From Mesostigma viride (Eukaryota > Streptophyta > Mesostigmatophyceae > Mesostigmatales > Mesostigmataceae): a DNA stretch of 64,000 nt. The stretch covers positions 866,001-930,000 of the forward strand of contig RPFO01000165.1 of the NCBI GenBank assembly GCA_009746045.1, written 5' to 3'. The position numbers and the translations under genes are program-made. A model generated the notes under the pieces. That model ran no database searches and was not told the DNA's origin. It was given only the letters and a program-made list of their open reading frames with translations. This document shows positions 22,638 through 33,994 of this stretch, in pieces. Position 1 is the stretch's first letter, and every line of letters starts with the position of its first letter.

Positions 22638-22790
22638 AGTTGTACAAGCTAACGCTTATACTTTTTATGCGCAAACCTTTTTAGCTAAGGTTAACGCATA
22701 TTCTTACATCCTGCGCAGGATGTAAGAATATGCGTTAACCTTAGCTAAAAGGTTTGCGCATAAAAAGTATAAGCGTTAGCTTGTACAACT
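22638..22790. repeat. 153-bp inverted repeat (hairpin/cruciform)
   Basis: The two arms are complementary over about 75 bp, differing by one T in a T-run (five against four). A third copy of one arm lies at 23038-23116 with one substitution near its start. Confidence 0.93.
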
Positions 22791-22817
22791 TAGAACCGGC
22801 GCGGCGCGGAAGTCATG

Positions 22818-22828
22818 GGTTCGAAACC
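22818..22828 (+). promoter_or_regulatory. B-box-like sequence in the small palindromic element
   Basis: GGTTCGAAACC matches the Pol III B-box consensus. The hairpin edge about 42 nt upstream (TAGCTTGTAC) could stand in for an A-box at tRNA-like spacing; this is tentative. Confidence 0.4.
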
Positions 22829-23424
22829 TCGTGGGGACAGTGCCGAGTAGGGATTATTTGGGAGGATCCGCCGGGGCACCGGTCGGACCTAATTAATCGC
22901 CTATAGCGAGGTAGATATCGGACCTTCCCGGGATTAATATCGAATCAGTAATTCGATATCGAATTAGTAATTCGATGCGGAAGTAAACCCTAGTTCGGGA
23001 GCCGCTGAATATTTCGCCCCAACGCGCAAAGGTTTTAAGTTGTACAAGCTAACACTTATACTTTTTATGCGCAAACCTTTTTAGCTAAGGTTAACGCATA
23101 TTCTTACATCCTGCGCTGTACAACTGGTCGTGCCTGCACGTACAGGCTTAGCCTGTCCATCACGTGACTGTGGTCCACGTAGACCAAGAGGAGCAGCAGC
23201 CTGTGACTGGTGGGGTACTGGAGCTGGCACAGGACTGCAAGGATACTAGGCGGCCTTGCAGGCTTGTGACAGGTCCTGTACTTCCTAGGTTGCAGGTGTC
23301 TGGGCAAATCCAGCTCGTCCTGGCTCTGCACTGATGCCAGTGGACGTTGGAGATTTGCTAGCAAGCCTGCAGCGTGCCTCGTCACGCCGATGTGATGGGA
23401 ACGAGGAGCAACAAGGAAGGATAT

Positions 23425-24122
23425 AGTTAACGCCAAGCGCATTGGCGTGATCCTGATTCGGCATATCTCTGCGATTCCAGCGGCACCGGAACGAGTTCAT
23501 TCCGACAAGTATCAAGAAAGTTATGGTGTTCCGACTTCCCGGTCGCGCGCGAGCGCGAGCCGGCTGTTCTTCTAAGTCGGACGTGAATATTTGCCGACGA
23601 CATATGGGGTCGACAGTAATTCCTGGGCTGACAGGAATTAGGTGCTGAACCTACGACGGTATTGGGTTAATACGTCGTACGCAGGAAATAGGAACCTTAA
23701 CCTGTGGTCTGGTGGTACCGCAGGCCTAGTCCTGGACTTCTAGGTGCAGATGCAATAATCACTGTGGTGACTGTACTCTGTGGTCACTGTGCCTGTATGG
23801 CAGACCTACTGTATAGGAACTGGGCGCTGTACAGGTAGTGAATACTGTACCGGGGGTGTTATTACTGAGCAGGCCTCCTAGGCTGCTCAGGACTAGCAAG
23901 CACAGTGCACAAGTATATAAAGAATAGGCCAGTGCCAATTGGGCATCTCTTGCGAGCCCGCCTCACGTGTGTTGCCTTGACTTGGCAAACGCGTGTAAAA
24001 GCCTCAAGTGTGTGAGCGCTGTAACATTATCCAATTTTAACAAAGCTCCGTTTCCAACCATATTCACACATTGCTGCATTGCAACCATATCCTTCACATT
24101 GCGTTTGCTAAGAACGTTAACT
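23425..24122 (+). repeat. Copia-D 5' LTR
   Basis: 698 bp. It has a TATA-like TATATAAAG at 23914-23922 and several short hairpins (for example the GCGCGCG-rich one near 23541-23565). Confidence 0.92.
23914..23922 (+). promoter_or_regulatory. TATA-box candidate in Copia-D 5' LTR
   Basis: TATATAAAG, about 200 bp before the LTR end; repeated in the 3' LTR near 50613. A plausible promoter for the element RNA. Confidence 0.5.
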
Positions 24123-24215
24123 CAAATTACAAACAGTCTCAGCGGAACGGCCAGGAGGGTCGTTGCTGGTTGCGGTGTGCAGCGTTGACGACGCGAGGAG
24201 CTCGTCCGGTGGTGA

Positions 24216-25136
24216 ATGGTGCAGGAAGAACAACGGCAGCAGAATTTCCGGTTTCGGCAGTCTGCTGGGGGTTCAATTTCGCCTGAATTGCGTCGTGTCG
24301 TTCGAGATTTATCTTTATTGCTTGCAGATCGTCCGCCTGTTAATCGCAGCTTCGTGCAATTCGTCGACGACCAGGTCGAAGATTGGGAGCGAATTCTGCG
24401 GCACGTCCAAACCATCGTCATTCCGGAGCACCGGAGCATCGACGACCTCGAGCAAGAGCTTCACGGTTTGGTCGGCATCCAGACGGTGATTACAGCAGTA
24501 GCTGAGCGGGTGCGTGCGGAGTTGGCGGCTAGGCGAGGAGAGGCTGCGGAGGCAGCTGGTGCAGTGCGACACGAGTTCGTGCCGGCAGCAGCGGGTGCGG
24601 GTGTACCACGTACTGTCGCAGGCGTAATCGGCGACGAGGGTGTTGCAGCGGGACCAGTTCGACGTGAACGGCGCGGAGCGGAGCACTACAGGCGGCTTGC
24701 AGAGGTCGGGGCGGCAGCGGAAGCCATCACCGGAGGACAGCGTGCGGCACGAGTCGGCAGGTTTCCGGAGCGAGCAAGGGTTCCTTTTCAGGAACTGCCC
24801 CAACCCCTTCGCGTTCGTGTGACGCGTTGGGAAGAGTTCGCCCCTCTTGGTTACGATAGTGACCTTGAGGTGGGAGCTGTGGGGGTCGCTGGGCTAGGCG
24901 ACGAGGCGCTTGGTGACCACGAGGTGCCAAGATACAATCCGCGGGGTGCCAACGACGGGTTGTCACCTGTCTACTATACTAACGGTGACGATTCTGTCAT
25001 CGCGGGCCGACAGCGGGTCGACGACGGCGCAGCGGGTAGCAGGGTGCCAGAGCTGATTGTGGTGAGCGACAGCGACAGCGACAGCGACAAGGAGAACCAG
25101 GACGCGCCTGGGGGCGACCGTGGTGGTCTTGCCTGA
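24216..25136 (+). CDS. Copia-D ORF1, unknown protein upstream of gag
   Basis: 306 residues from the first ATG 93 bp after the LTR. The N-terminal third is predicted helical from its heptad-like pattern (residues about 20-115: R-R-V-V-R-D-L, V-E-D-W-E-R-I-L, D-D-L-E-Q-E-L). The middle is Ala/Gly/Arg-rich, and the C-terminus has an acidic serine-aspartate run (S-D-S-D-S-D-S-D). I recognise no family. A similar helical layout is seen in Copia-E ORF1. Position between LTR and gag matches ORF1 of C1, C2 and E. The intact frame suggests a selected role in the element cycle, perhaps nucleic-acid or capsid related; this is inference. Confidence 0.75.
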   Translation: MVQEEQRQQNFRFRQSAGGSISPELRRVVRDLSLLLADRPPVNRSFVQFVDDQVEDWERILRHVQTIVIPEHRSIDDLEQELHGLVGIQTVITAVAERVRAELAARRGEAAEAAGAVRHEFVPAAAGAGVPRTVAGVIGDEGVAAGPVRRERRGAEHYRRLAEVGAAAEAITGGQRAARVGRFPERARVPFQELPQPLRVRVTRWEEFAPLGYDSDLEVGAVGVAGLGDEALGDHEVPRYNPRGANDGLSPVYYTNGDDSVIAGRQRVDDGAAGSRVPELIVVSDSDSDSDKENQDAPGGDRGGLA

Positions 25137-25238
25137 GTGGTAACACTTGGCATTTTCCTTTCTTGTTCAGTAGCTTATATTGCTTTAATTGCTGCTTGGC
25201 CACTTGGCTGGCTGTAGCAGATCTGAACAGAGGCCATC

Positions 25239-26167
25239 ATGAGTGAGGGAGCTATTGACCAACAAGCGCGCCTTATGGGCTTTGCGCGGCGCGGCGCTGG
25301 GATGGATGGACGAGATGGACGCGATGGACGCGGTGGACGCGATGGACACGGTGACGGCCAGGCGCTGGGAGACCAGGCTGCGCTGCCAGATGATCAGAGC
25401 CAAAGATCGCAGGGCGGTCAGAACGCGCCAGTCGCAGATCAAGCGGCACCTAAGCGACCGACCGTGGCTGAGGGGTACGCGGTGCTAGGCCAGTTTCAGT
25501 CCATCAAGGACAATTGGCAGCCCCGGGACGCTGAGAGGATGTTAGAGGACATGAACTTGTACACGGAGATATACACCGGTGACAAGCTTCGCATCCTGGC
25601 GTCTAGTGCCTACATAAGGCAGTCGGCGAGGCGGCTGTTCAAGTTTGTTCGGGAGCGACACACGGCGGGAGACACATGGGCGGCGTTTATGACGCGACTC
25701 AGGGTGTTCCTTAGTGACAAGAGGACCATAGATGGGTCCCACCTGAAGCAAGAATACCTGGACTACAAGCCCATCAAGGGGCAGCTAGTGGTCCACGCCT
25801 TTGAAGACTTCGTCAAGCTGAGGGAGGACGCCATGGCCAAGGGATTCTTCGTGGCAGATCGGATGGCCATGGGCGACTTTCTCAAGTCGCTGCAGTTGGA
25901 TCCGGTCACCATGGATAATGTGACCATCCACATGCGACAGGTCCATGGCTGGGCAGCCATGACGGACCAGTTGTATGAGTGTTTCAGCGGCAAGTACGTA
26001 GGTGGTAAGCGCCCTCGTCAAGGGGACGAGGAGGCCGCTGAACCTGCGGTTAAGTCCATGAGGGGATCGGGCCACGGGGGCCCAGCGCCCTCGAGAGGGC
26101 CTGAGACCTCTTCAAGGGGTCGAGGAAGGTCCAGGAGGGGGCGTGACAGAAGGGCTGGACGGGGGAC
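25239..26167 (+). CDS. gag: Copia-D gag, segment 1
   Basis: Start ATG 25239. An N-terminal repeat of R-D-G units (DNA repeat gatggacgc, about 25305-25360) precedes a capsid-like helical region (residues about 75-260: A-W block W-A-A-F-M-T-R-L, F-E-D-F-V-K-L-R, M-G-D-F-L-K-S-L) related to gag of C and E. It ends in an R/G-rich basic tail. The frame enters Copia-C2 at the TSD GGGAC (26163-26167) and resumes at 34643. The remaining segments are 34643-34890 (knuckle) and 45777-45787 (last codons and UGA). Confidence 0.85.
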
Positions 26168-26801
26168 AGTTAGAAAGAGCTCTCAACGTATGTGAGCTCT
26201 TGATCTTTCACAGCGCGTCTTAGCCAATGTTGCAAGGCAGCAACCTTAAATCTGTTCACCAGGCCACGACCACAATGGGCACTTCCACGACCAAGGTGGC
26301 ACCCACGGTTCGTGCTTTCGAGATAGCTGGTCATCCCCCATGACCAAGCTATATCTTTGCGTTGTTCCTCGTTCCCATCGGTGTGACGAGGCACGTGCAG
26401 GCGTGCAAGCAAATCCTCAACGTCCACTGGCATCAGTGCAGAGCCAGGACGAACTGGATTTGCCTAGACTCTGCAACCTAGGAAGTACAGGACCTGTCAC
26501 AAGCCTGCAAGGCCTAGTATCCTTGTAGCCCTGTGCCAGCTCCAGTACCCTACTAGTCACAGGCTGCTGCTCCTCCTGGTCTACGTGGACCACAGTCACG
26601 TGATAGACAGGCTAAGCCTGTGCAGGCACGGCCTGCCACGTGTCCTGTCCACTACACCAGAGGACTGCACCCTAGTCGGCCACGGACGGCTAGGACTTCG
26701 GGACTTCTCGTCCCTTGTCTGTTTCAGGCGGTCAGCACGGCGTTGGAAAGGTCTTTCCAAACTGCATCCACTTAGCATATTGGTTGCCCAAAATGCTAAC
26801 T
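26168..26801 (-). repeat. Copia-C2 3' LTR
   Basis: 634 bp, AGTTAG...CTAACT. It differs from the 5' LTR by a few bases and one 9-bp deletion near 26705 by eye. Confidence 0.92.
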
Positions 26802-27809
26802 CCAACCCTTTCTTCTTTTGGAGCTGGACCAGCTTGAAACAAGCCCAACTTTGCTTGTGCCCACTCAGCCACAGACCGCTTGGTCCCTTGGGGCTGATCA
26901 GACCTGATAGGGCCCAGGGTCCTGCCTCCTTTTGGGAAACAACATATACGCCCTTGGACCAGGCTAGGTGTTCTGGCCAGTGAATCAGAGGTCACCCCAG
27001 GTTATCCCCTGACCCCTTGGTCAGCTCCCAACCGTTCCTTGGGAACTTGGTGTTAGATTAAAGTCAAGGCACATTACCTAGTCCAATGGCTGGGATTAAA
27101 GGATGCCAAGAACGTATTATTGTGAGTTCCTGATCTTTCACAGTTATCACAGGCGCCCGTTCTTATGGCGCCCGCCTTGGCCAGCCTTTCCCTTTTATGC
27201 TCAAAGAGACTCAGGTAGCACCTACAAATACTGCCTTATTGGGGAGCCCATGTCTTCACTGGGTGTTAAGCCCAGGAATCACTCATGCCAGGCTGTGGCT
27301 CTGCTGGGGAATTGAACCCCACCCCAACCTCCAGGTTTATAGGTGACCTGGAACTTACACAAGAGAAACATTACAACCATGAGAACAACATGAGAATGAC
27401 ATGACATGTTATGTTTTATTCAAGCAATATATAACCCAGAATGTGGCTCCCTGGCAACCATGTTCCACATGGTCACACAACCAGGTTCTTTATTAGCAAC
27501 AGGTTGGAAACAAGCACTAGAAAACATATATACAGCAACCTGTAAGAACCAGCATTCGGGTTGCCCTTGCATGGCCTAACTGTTTGAGGCCAAAGGCGTC
27601 GACTTAAGTCCTGGCGACTCTTCTGAACCCCATGGGGAGGGCCAGGCATGATTCTCAGCTGGTAGGAGTGACATTCCACACCAACTCCTGTCCAGGAGGG
27701 TGTACCTAACCCTGAAGGACCGGCTGTCAACCAGTAAGCACCAGTCACCACTTGGTACTTTGGTCAAGCAGCCCACTGGGGACACCCAAGCTGAAGCAAG
27801 GCCTGGTCT
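26802..27809 (-). other. Copia-C2 3' UTR
   Basis: Non-coding, collinear with the C1 3' UTR; contains the GGCGCCCG direct repeat (27152-27174), a T-arm-like hairpin and the terminal purine tract. Confidence 0.8.
27307..27323 (-). promoter_or_regulatory. tRNA T-arm-like hairpin / B-box in Copia-C2 3' UTR
   Basis: TGGGG-TTCAATT-CCCCA in element sense, as in C1. Confidence 0.75.
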
Positions 27810-30800
27810 CTATGGCCGCCCGTGTAAGGGGTCCATGAGCCCACGGAGCAGGGGGTACTGCCTCTCCGCCTTCTCCTCCAGCTTGGTGAGGGCATCTGCA
27901 GGGTTGTCCACACCAGGCACATGTTCAATGTGAGCTAGGTAGGACATCTCCTTGAGCAACAAGTAGTCAAGGTCCCTGCTCCTGGCCAGCTGCCTGTGCA
28001 CAAATTGCACCATGCCCATGCTATCAGTCCTCACCAGTGTGTGCAGCTGCAACCTACAGGAAGCCACTTGACATAGCTGGTAGAAGAGCTCCCTCAAGTA
28101 AAGAGCAGTATGCAGCCCTTCACAGATTGCCCTGCACTCAGCAATATCACTGCTGGGTGTAACCCTGTTCTGCAACCGACTGTACCAGGTAACAAGTGAG
28201 GTGTGATCTTGCTCCAGGGTAACTAATGCTGCTGCCCTGCCCCTGACCTCTGTGACCTTCCTATTATCCATAGAACTGTCCACATAGAGAACCATGTCAA
28301 GGGGCTTGTACAAATCCACAGGACCCAGTATGAGAGGGGGAGACATCATGACAGCCTGCACCACACTCTCAGCACCCACCTCAACCAGCTGGGAATCAGT
28401 AAGTCGACTCAGAACCAGCAAGTCAGGGGCACATATACTTGCAAGCCATGCCAGCATGCCCCTGATGGTAGCACACCTAGCCTGCGTGATGGGCTCCTGC
28501 AATGCATCTACAATCTGCTGTGGGTAGTCCTTACCACCCTCCATCCTGATGAACCACGAGCCCTTGGCTTGGAACAACGTAGCCTGCATGCCACAGAAGA
28601 CCATAGGCTCATTCTCCACCATGTGCTGTATCTTACCCAGCTCAAACCGCTTCTGGATCTTAGCCAAGACAGCCTCAACCCAGTCTGGTGGACCTATGAG
28701 ATGCAGGTCATCACCATGCAGTGAGGCAAAGACAGGAAGGCCATTGTGGGACCCTTGGAACAAACAGGGATCCACTGGAGACACAGAAAACCCACAAGTA
28801 TTCTTCAAGAATTTCTCTAGGCTCTTTCTCCAGATAATGGGACTGGACCTGAGACCTTCCAACCCTTTCAGAATTCTCAGGTACCTGGCCTTTATCTCTG
28901 CTCTCCATACAGCAGGTACAGTCACAAAGAAAGGAGGGATATCTCTCCAAGTCTGCCTAGCCTGATCTTGGTCACCCTTGAGAAAAGCCCTCTTGAAATC
29001 AATCAGCACAGAGCTATAGGGCACACCCTTAACCAGAAAAGACAGAAATATACACAGCAGAATCCTCCACGTGTCATGCAGCATCCCTGGAGTATAGAGC
29101 TCCTCATCTAACAACTGGCCAGTGCCATGATACTCGGTTACAACTGGTCTGACATGTGGCACCTGGACACCATCTACCTCCTTGAGCTTGAGGACAAACA
29201 TCAATCTGAGCAGCTGGTGAACTTCTGGCAGCTCATCCACAGGTTCTGCACAGTTGGAAACTATCCACTCATGCCCAGAAGCAACAAAGCCAAGAGTCCA
29301 TGCCTTAGCCATCTTGGGGCTTGCATCATCTCGACTAGCTGGCGCCAGGGAATAGGACTGTGAGCAGCTATCTGGTACCTGTTTACCCCTAACTGCCGTG
29401 GATCAAAGGTGGTTGGGATTATCAACAGGTCCTCAGCTATGGGCTCCTGACCTTGAGGACCCTCAGCTGGCTGACTCCTAACAGCCTTGACCGCCACTGC
29501 AAGACCCTGGGAATAGTGATATCTTTCAAGGGGGAGGCTGCCCCTGCCTTCTAGTGCCAACTCATCAGAGGTCAAAGTAACCCCTGGCATGCACAAGAAG
29601 TTCTGACCCAGAATGGCAGGCCCCTGATAGCCCTCTACCACACAGAACGTGGTGGGCACCCCTAAGATAGGCACACTCACTTCCCCAAGGATCTTCATGG
29701 ACACCTTTCCTGAGAAATCAGACACAGCAAGGCAACTGGGATGGGACATCTGTAAGCCTACAGCATCCTCTTCCCTGATGACAGACACCTGTGAGTTGGT
29801 ATCTACCTCCATTGTAGCTGCCCAGCACGACCCCCACCCCGTGAGCTTGGATACCTTGGGATCATGTTTGCTGCGCATGAGTGCTCGGATGACGTCCGCC
29901 ATGAGAGGCCCCCGGGCCTTAGGTGGCTGCCCCGTCCCCTCTGGCCTTGTGACAGTTGCTTCAGCAGCCTCCTCCTGCTCGTCATCTTCCAGCAGGGACA
30001 GACCATCATCCACCACCAGAGGATTGTTAGCTGCTGCTGCCTGGCTCTGGCCTGGCTCCTCAACCCAGCTGGGAGGGCCTGGCCCGTCTGCAGGCCAGAT
30101 TGCATGTGGCCTTCTTCCTTGACATGAGCCCAGGACAACCTGTACACGTGCCTTGGATCCTTTTCCAAAGCCACCAGGCAAGATCTGTTAGCTTCCTCCA
30201 CACGAGTGACAACCCCATCCTGCCACTTCCCCCGCTTGCCTGGAATAGATGGTTCCTTCCACATCCTGACCTTCAGCCCCACCTGAGGCCTCAGCACATT
30301 CCAGTTCTTGTCCTTACGTCTCAGCTGGGCAAATAACCTATCTGCCTTCCTAAGACTGGCCTGCACCACGTTCTCAGGCAACAAGCTATACTGCAGGGCC
30401 AGGGGAGAGACAGCCACACCATCAAAGTAATAGTTAACCCTGTGGTTCAGCTGCTCTTCTATCCCCTTACACCAGGCTGCCCTCTCTAAGGCAGATGCCA
30501 CAAGTGGCACTGACTCTGCTGCTAGCACCACTGTCTTCACTTCACGTATGGATCTCTCTACAGCCCCTTGCTGCCCATGACTCTCCCTGGGGACTACTAC
30601 CAGCTTACAAGGCAGCTGGTCCTGATGCTTGAGCAAACAGTCAAACTGCAAGTCTGCCTGCACACTCTTGCACACCCCAAAGCCTGGGATCAGGGCCTTC
30701 ATACCCAACAACAAGTGGTGCTCCTGCATACCAGGCAGAACGTCTATCAGCCTGTATCTGCTGAACCTGTCCACCCCCACCAATATATACAAGCCCCTGA

Positions 30801-31380
30801 TATGCTGGATATCCATCTGGATGTCGCCACGCTCCCTAGCAGGCTCCCTAGCATGGGACTGAGGTGGGTGAACAGCATTCTCCTGGCAACCACAGTTCTC
30901 AGCAGCAGCCTGGCAAGCCTCCCACAAAGGCTCCCTACCTAGCTTCCAAGCAAACATTGCTGCCTGCCCAGAATGCCCAAACATGTGATGCAACCTATGG
31001 CCAGCCTCAGCATAGCTCAGCACTCTGTCAGTACTGACCTGGCGAGACGTCTGAACCGTGTGTGGGGACACATGATCCACTCCTGAGGTTCCAGGGCTTC
31101 CCTGCAGGCCGTCCTGACGCCCCAAGTCAGGCCCTGCACCCTGGACCGCTCCAGGCCCTTCCAGCAAGGTCCCTTGGCCCTCCAGGCCAGCACCTGCTGG
31201 AGACCCACCACCTGCATGAGGCATAGGGAATTCAGCTGCAGCATTGTTATTGCAATCCAGTGGAAGAACAACATCTTTACACCCTTGGTGCTGCACAAGG
31301 GGCACACCCCCGTCCTTATGTACATCCAGCACACCTTCCCCAAGGGGTGATTGACTATTTACAGGGGATGATGTAGCTAG
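27810..31380 (-). CDS. pol: Copia-C2 pol polyprotein (two frameshifts)
   Basis: Same domain order as C1 pol: integrase (31332-30120, including the zinc site intact here), retropepsin-like D-T-N domain (30100-29650), RT with H-G-D-D and RNase H (29312-27810). Comparison with C1 shows single-base deletions near 30117 and near 29322; adding two bases restores a length divisible by three and equal to C1 (1,191 codons with stop). The upstream end is in frame with gag across the UGA at 31381-31383. Confidence 0.87.
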
Positions 31381-31383
31381 TCA
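31381..31383 (-). promoter_or_regulatory. Probable readthrough stop between Copia-C2 gag and pol (UGA-CUA-G)
   Basis: CAG-CAG-UGA-CUA-GCU in element sense, as in C1; gag knuckle upstream and pol downstream share this frame. Confidence 0.75.
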
Positions 31384-32729
31384 CTGCTGCCCAGACTGGC
31401 CTCCTGCCCCAGCAGGCTTGGCCTTCCTGTCAGGACACTCACGACGCCAGTGACCTTCCTTGCCACACACAAAACATGCTCCACCCTTCTTCCCAGACCC
31501 AGCCCCACCCTTGCCAGGCTTCCCCTGGCCTCCCTGAGGCTGCCCACCCTGCTTGCCCTGGTTGCCTTGAGCTTGGCCCTTGCCTTGCCCTTGGCCACCC
31601 TTACCCTGCTGACCACCAGCTTGCTGGCCCCCAACCCCTCCTTGGGGACCTGCACCCTTGCCACCCTGAGCCCCTGCCTCTGGCGCCTGAAGCGCTTACG
31701 CTTGTTGGGCCTTGCCCCATCACGGGCTGGGTACCCGGGGACATCACCTTGGCCCTGCACAGCGGAGGTGGCATTGCTGCCATGGGACTGGATAGCCTTG
31801 CAGGCAGGATCTGGCTTCCTTATGCTGAGGATTACAAGCTCCAGAGCACGCAAGGAGCCATCAGTCTGGTTAAGAAACATGCGGGCACCGTTCCTCCCAT
31901 CCACACTCAAACCCATACGGTCCAGGAAATAGTCTGCCAAGGCCCTATCTGTGACCAGGAAGCCATACTTGGCCCCCTTGTCCCTGATACGGTTGAGCCT
32001 AGCCCATTCCTCTGCCACAGGGCCCACTATCTCAAAGGTGTCATACTGTGCTTGTAGTAGTTGGTGAGGTTGAGAACCTTGTCAGAGAACTCTCCCTCAA
32101 CCCTTCCAGGAACTGTGCCCAGGTTAGCTTATCCTTGACAGCAGTCCTAGCCTTCTCCCTGACACGCTCTGACGAGTCCCTGTTGCACGTGGACGAGTGA
32201 AACACTTGCACTAGGTTGACAGTGGGGTCCACGGAGAACACAACAAGCTCCATGTCCTCTAGCCACTTGTCCAAGCTTCCTGTGCTAGTGGTGGGTTAAG
32301 AGGCTTTTGTCCATTCATAACAGTGACAGCACTCATGTGAGGTCTCGACCCTGGCAGCGCCTTCACTGGCTCCACCACAGCGGGTGTCACAACAACAGCA
32401 CCACTTGGTCCAGCAGGCACAGGGGAGAGCACATCCACATGAGGCCTCTTACCATTGCCGTCAGCAGAGGGGTCCCTCTTACGCTTCTCCACGGCAGGTT
32501 GCCCATTCGCCACCGTTATTGCATCAGATGCCCCCAGCGCCCGCGCCTTGCGCGCCTCCTCCACCGAGTCTTCGTGTCGCCTCTTGCTCCCTGGTCGCTT
32601 TCCCCCATCGCCGTCGCTGGCTGGGATCGCCTCTCCCACCAGCCTCCTTGCCCTTCCCAGGCTCCTGGCTCCTCCAGCCGGTGCCCCCTCCTCGCCCTTG
32701 TCGCCGTCGCCCGGTTTGCCACGAGGCAT
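31381..32729 (-). CDS. gag: Copia-C2 gag (frame-disrupted)
   Basis: Starts M-P-R-G-K-P-G-D-G (ATG 32727-32729). The charged N-terminus is open to about 32260, the helical capsid-like part follows at 32274-32041 and 32027-31690, and the basic linker and CCHC knuckle lie near 31450. Frame breaks: near 32270 (shared with C1), near 32040-32095, and near 31690 (one C fewer than C1). The protein otherwise matches C1 gag closely. Confidence 0.72.
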
Positions 32730-32782
32730 TATATACAAGTGGGGACACAACAATAAAGGCGAAGGAAAAAGGAAGAACTGAC

Positions 32783-33969
32783 TCAAGCACTGGCGTCGCT
32801 GGGGGATGCCGTGGGCACCGTCCCAGCTACTGACTCAGCACCTGCTTGGTTCGCTGCCTCCAGCTCTCGCTCTTGAGCAGTGGCTGCGATGGGCGTCTCT
32901 GGCCGCTCCTCGTCGCTGCCAGCGGCGTCCTCCCCGTCGGCGTAGGGTCCAAACACTCTGCTAACGGGTCGCCCGTCTGCAGACTTCTCCACTGGGATCC
33001 GGGGCTCGCTCCCACTCGAGCGATCCCACTCAAGGCTCCTCACCCACCGCGTTCCACCACCCCGCTTGTCGTTGCAGCCCCACGACCACCGTAGTCGTGT
33101 TCGGGCTCTTGCGGGACGTGCAGCTCAGCACGACGTCGTGCAGCGTACCCTTCTGTGGTACCGTCGCCTTGATCTATCTGCTGAGATGAACGTTCGATGA
33201 TCCCCTCTGGCTGATCAACGAATTGGTAATGGAAGTCTTCTGGCGTTACCTCCCGACCCGTGATGACCTCGACCACTGGATCGTGTGCGTCTGGTTCCGC
33301 CGCCCGCGGTGTGTCGAGTGTTGACCAAATCCCAAATGGTCGTGTGGTTATCACCCACCGGTCTGCGTTACCCCGTGACTCCTGCAAAAGAATGTTCACG
33401 AGGTGTTCGCACGTTTGTGAAACCACCTCTGTTGTCGACCAGGGGTTGTCGACTTCGCGCGCCTGCGCTTGCCTGATCACGTCCGGGACTTCAACTCCCG
33501 CGCCCAGCACAGACGTTGCCACCTGATGGTTGAACAGTCGCGCTGCTCCCAGTCCAATGGCCACGATCTGGCCCAGTGCCTCCCGCGCCAAATCCAGCTG
33601 CGACACGGTCACGTGCCCGCCCTGGTGAGCCACCTCCAGACCGTAAATGGTCGAGGACAGCTCGTCCCGTATTGACACAAACTTTTCGACGGCCTCTCGC
33701 GACAATTCGCCGGGAGCTGTCGAAGCCTCAATCTGCATCACAATGGGGTCGCTCGCCGCCGGCCCTGCTGCAGTTCCGCAAACTGCTACCCAACCTTTCT
33801 TCGCCAGCCCCCTTGCCAGGTACGCCGCCTGGACGAAGGTTGATGCGGTGCTCGGATGAGCGTAGGGATGAAAAGGTCGTGATCGCTCCGGGGCTCCTAC
33901 CCGAAGCTGCGGCTGCGAGCTCTGGCTTTGCGAAGGCTCAATGGCCTGTTCCCTCGGCACGTTGGACAT
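32783..33969 (-). CDS. Copia-C2 ORF1, unknown protein upstream of gag
   Basis: ATG 33967-33969 (M-S-N-V-P-R-E-Q), about 395 codons with one frameshift near 33055, stop before the gag ATG. The same conserved blocks as C1 ORF1 are present, but amino-acid identity to C1 ORF1 looks clearly lower than for gag or pol, hinting at faster evolution of ORF1 or exchange of the 5' part between subfamilies. Function unknown. Confidence 0.68.
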
Positions 33970-33994
33970 GAAGAAGTAAGGAGACAATAATACG

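Larger units (their letters stand above)
22638..23125. mobile_element. Small palindromic nonautonomous element (TRIM/foldback-like) in Copia-G LTR
   Basis: 488 bp with TSD GGTCG (22633-22637; 23126-23130), termini AGTTGTACA...TGTACAACT. The left part is a near-perfect inverted repeat, 22638-22790, arms about 75 bp meeting at the palindrome CCTGCGCAGG. The right part, 23038-23125, repeats one arm directly and ends TGTACAACT. The 247-bp middle is non-coding and contains a B-box (22818-22828). Termini AGTT...AACT and a 5-bp TSD match the copia elements here, suggesting mobilisation by their integrase. Confidence 0.8.
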
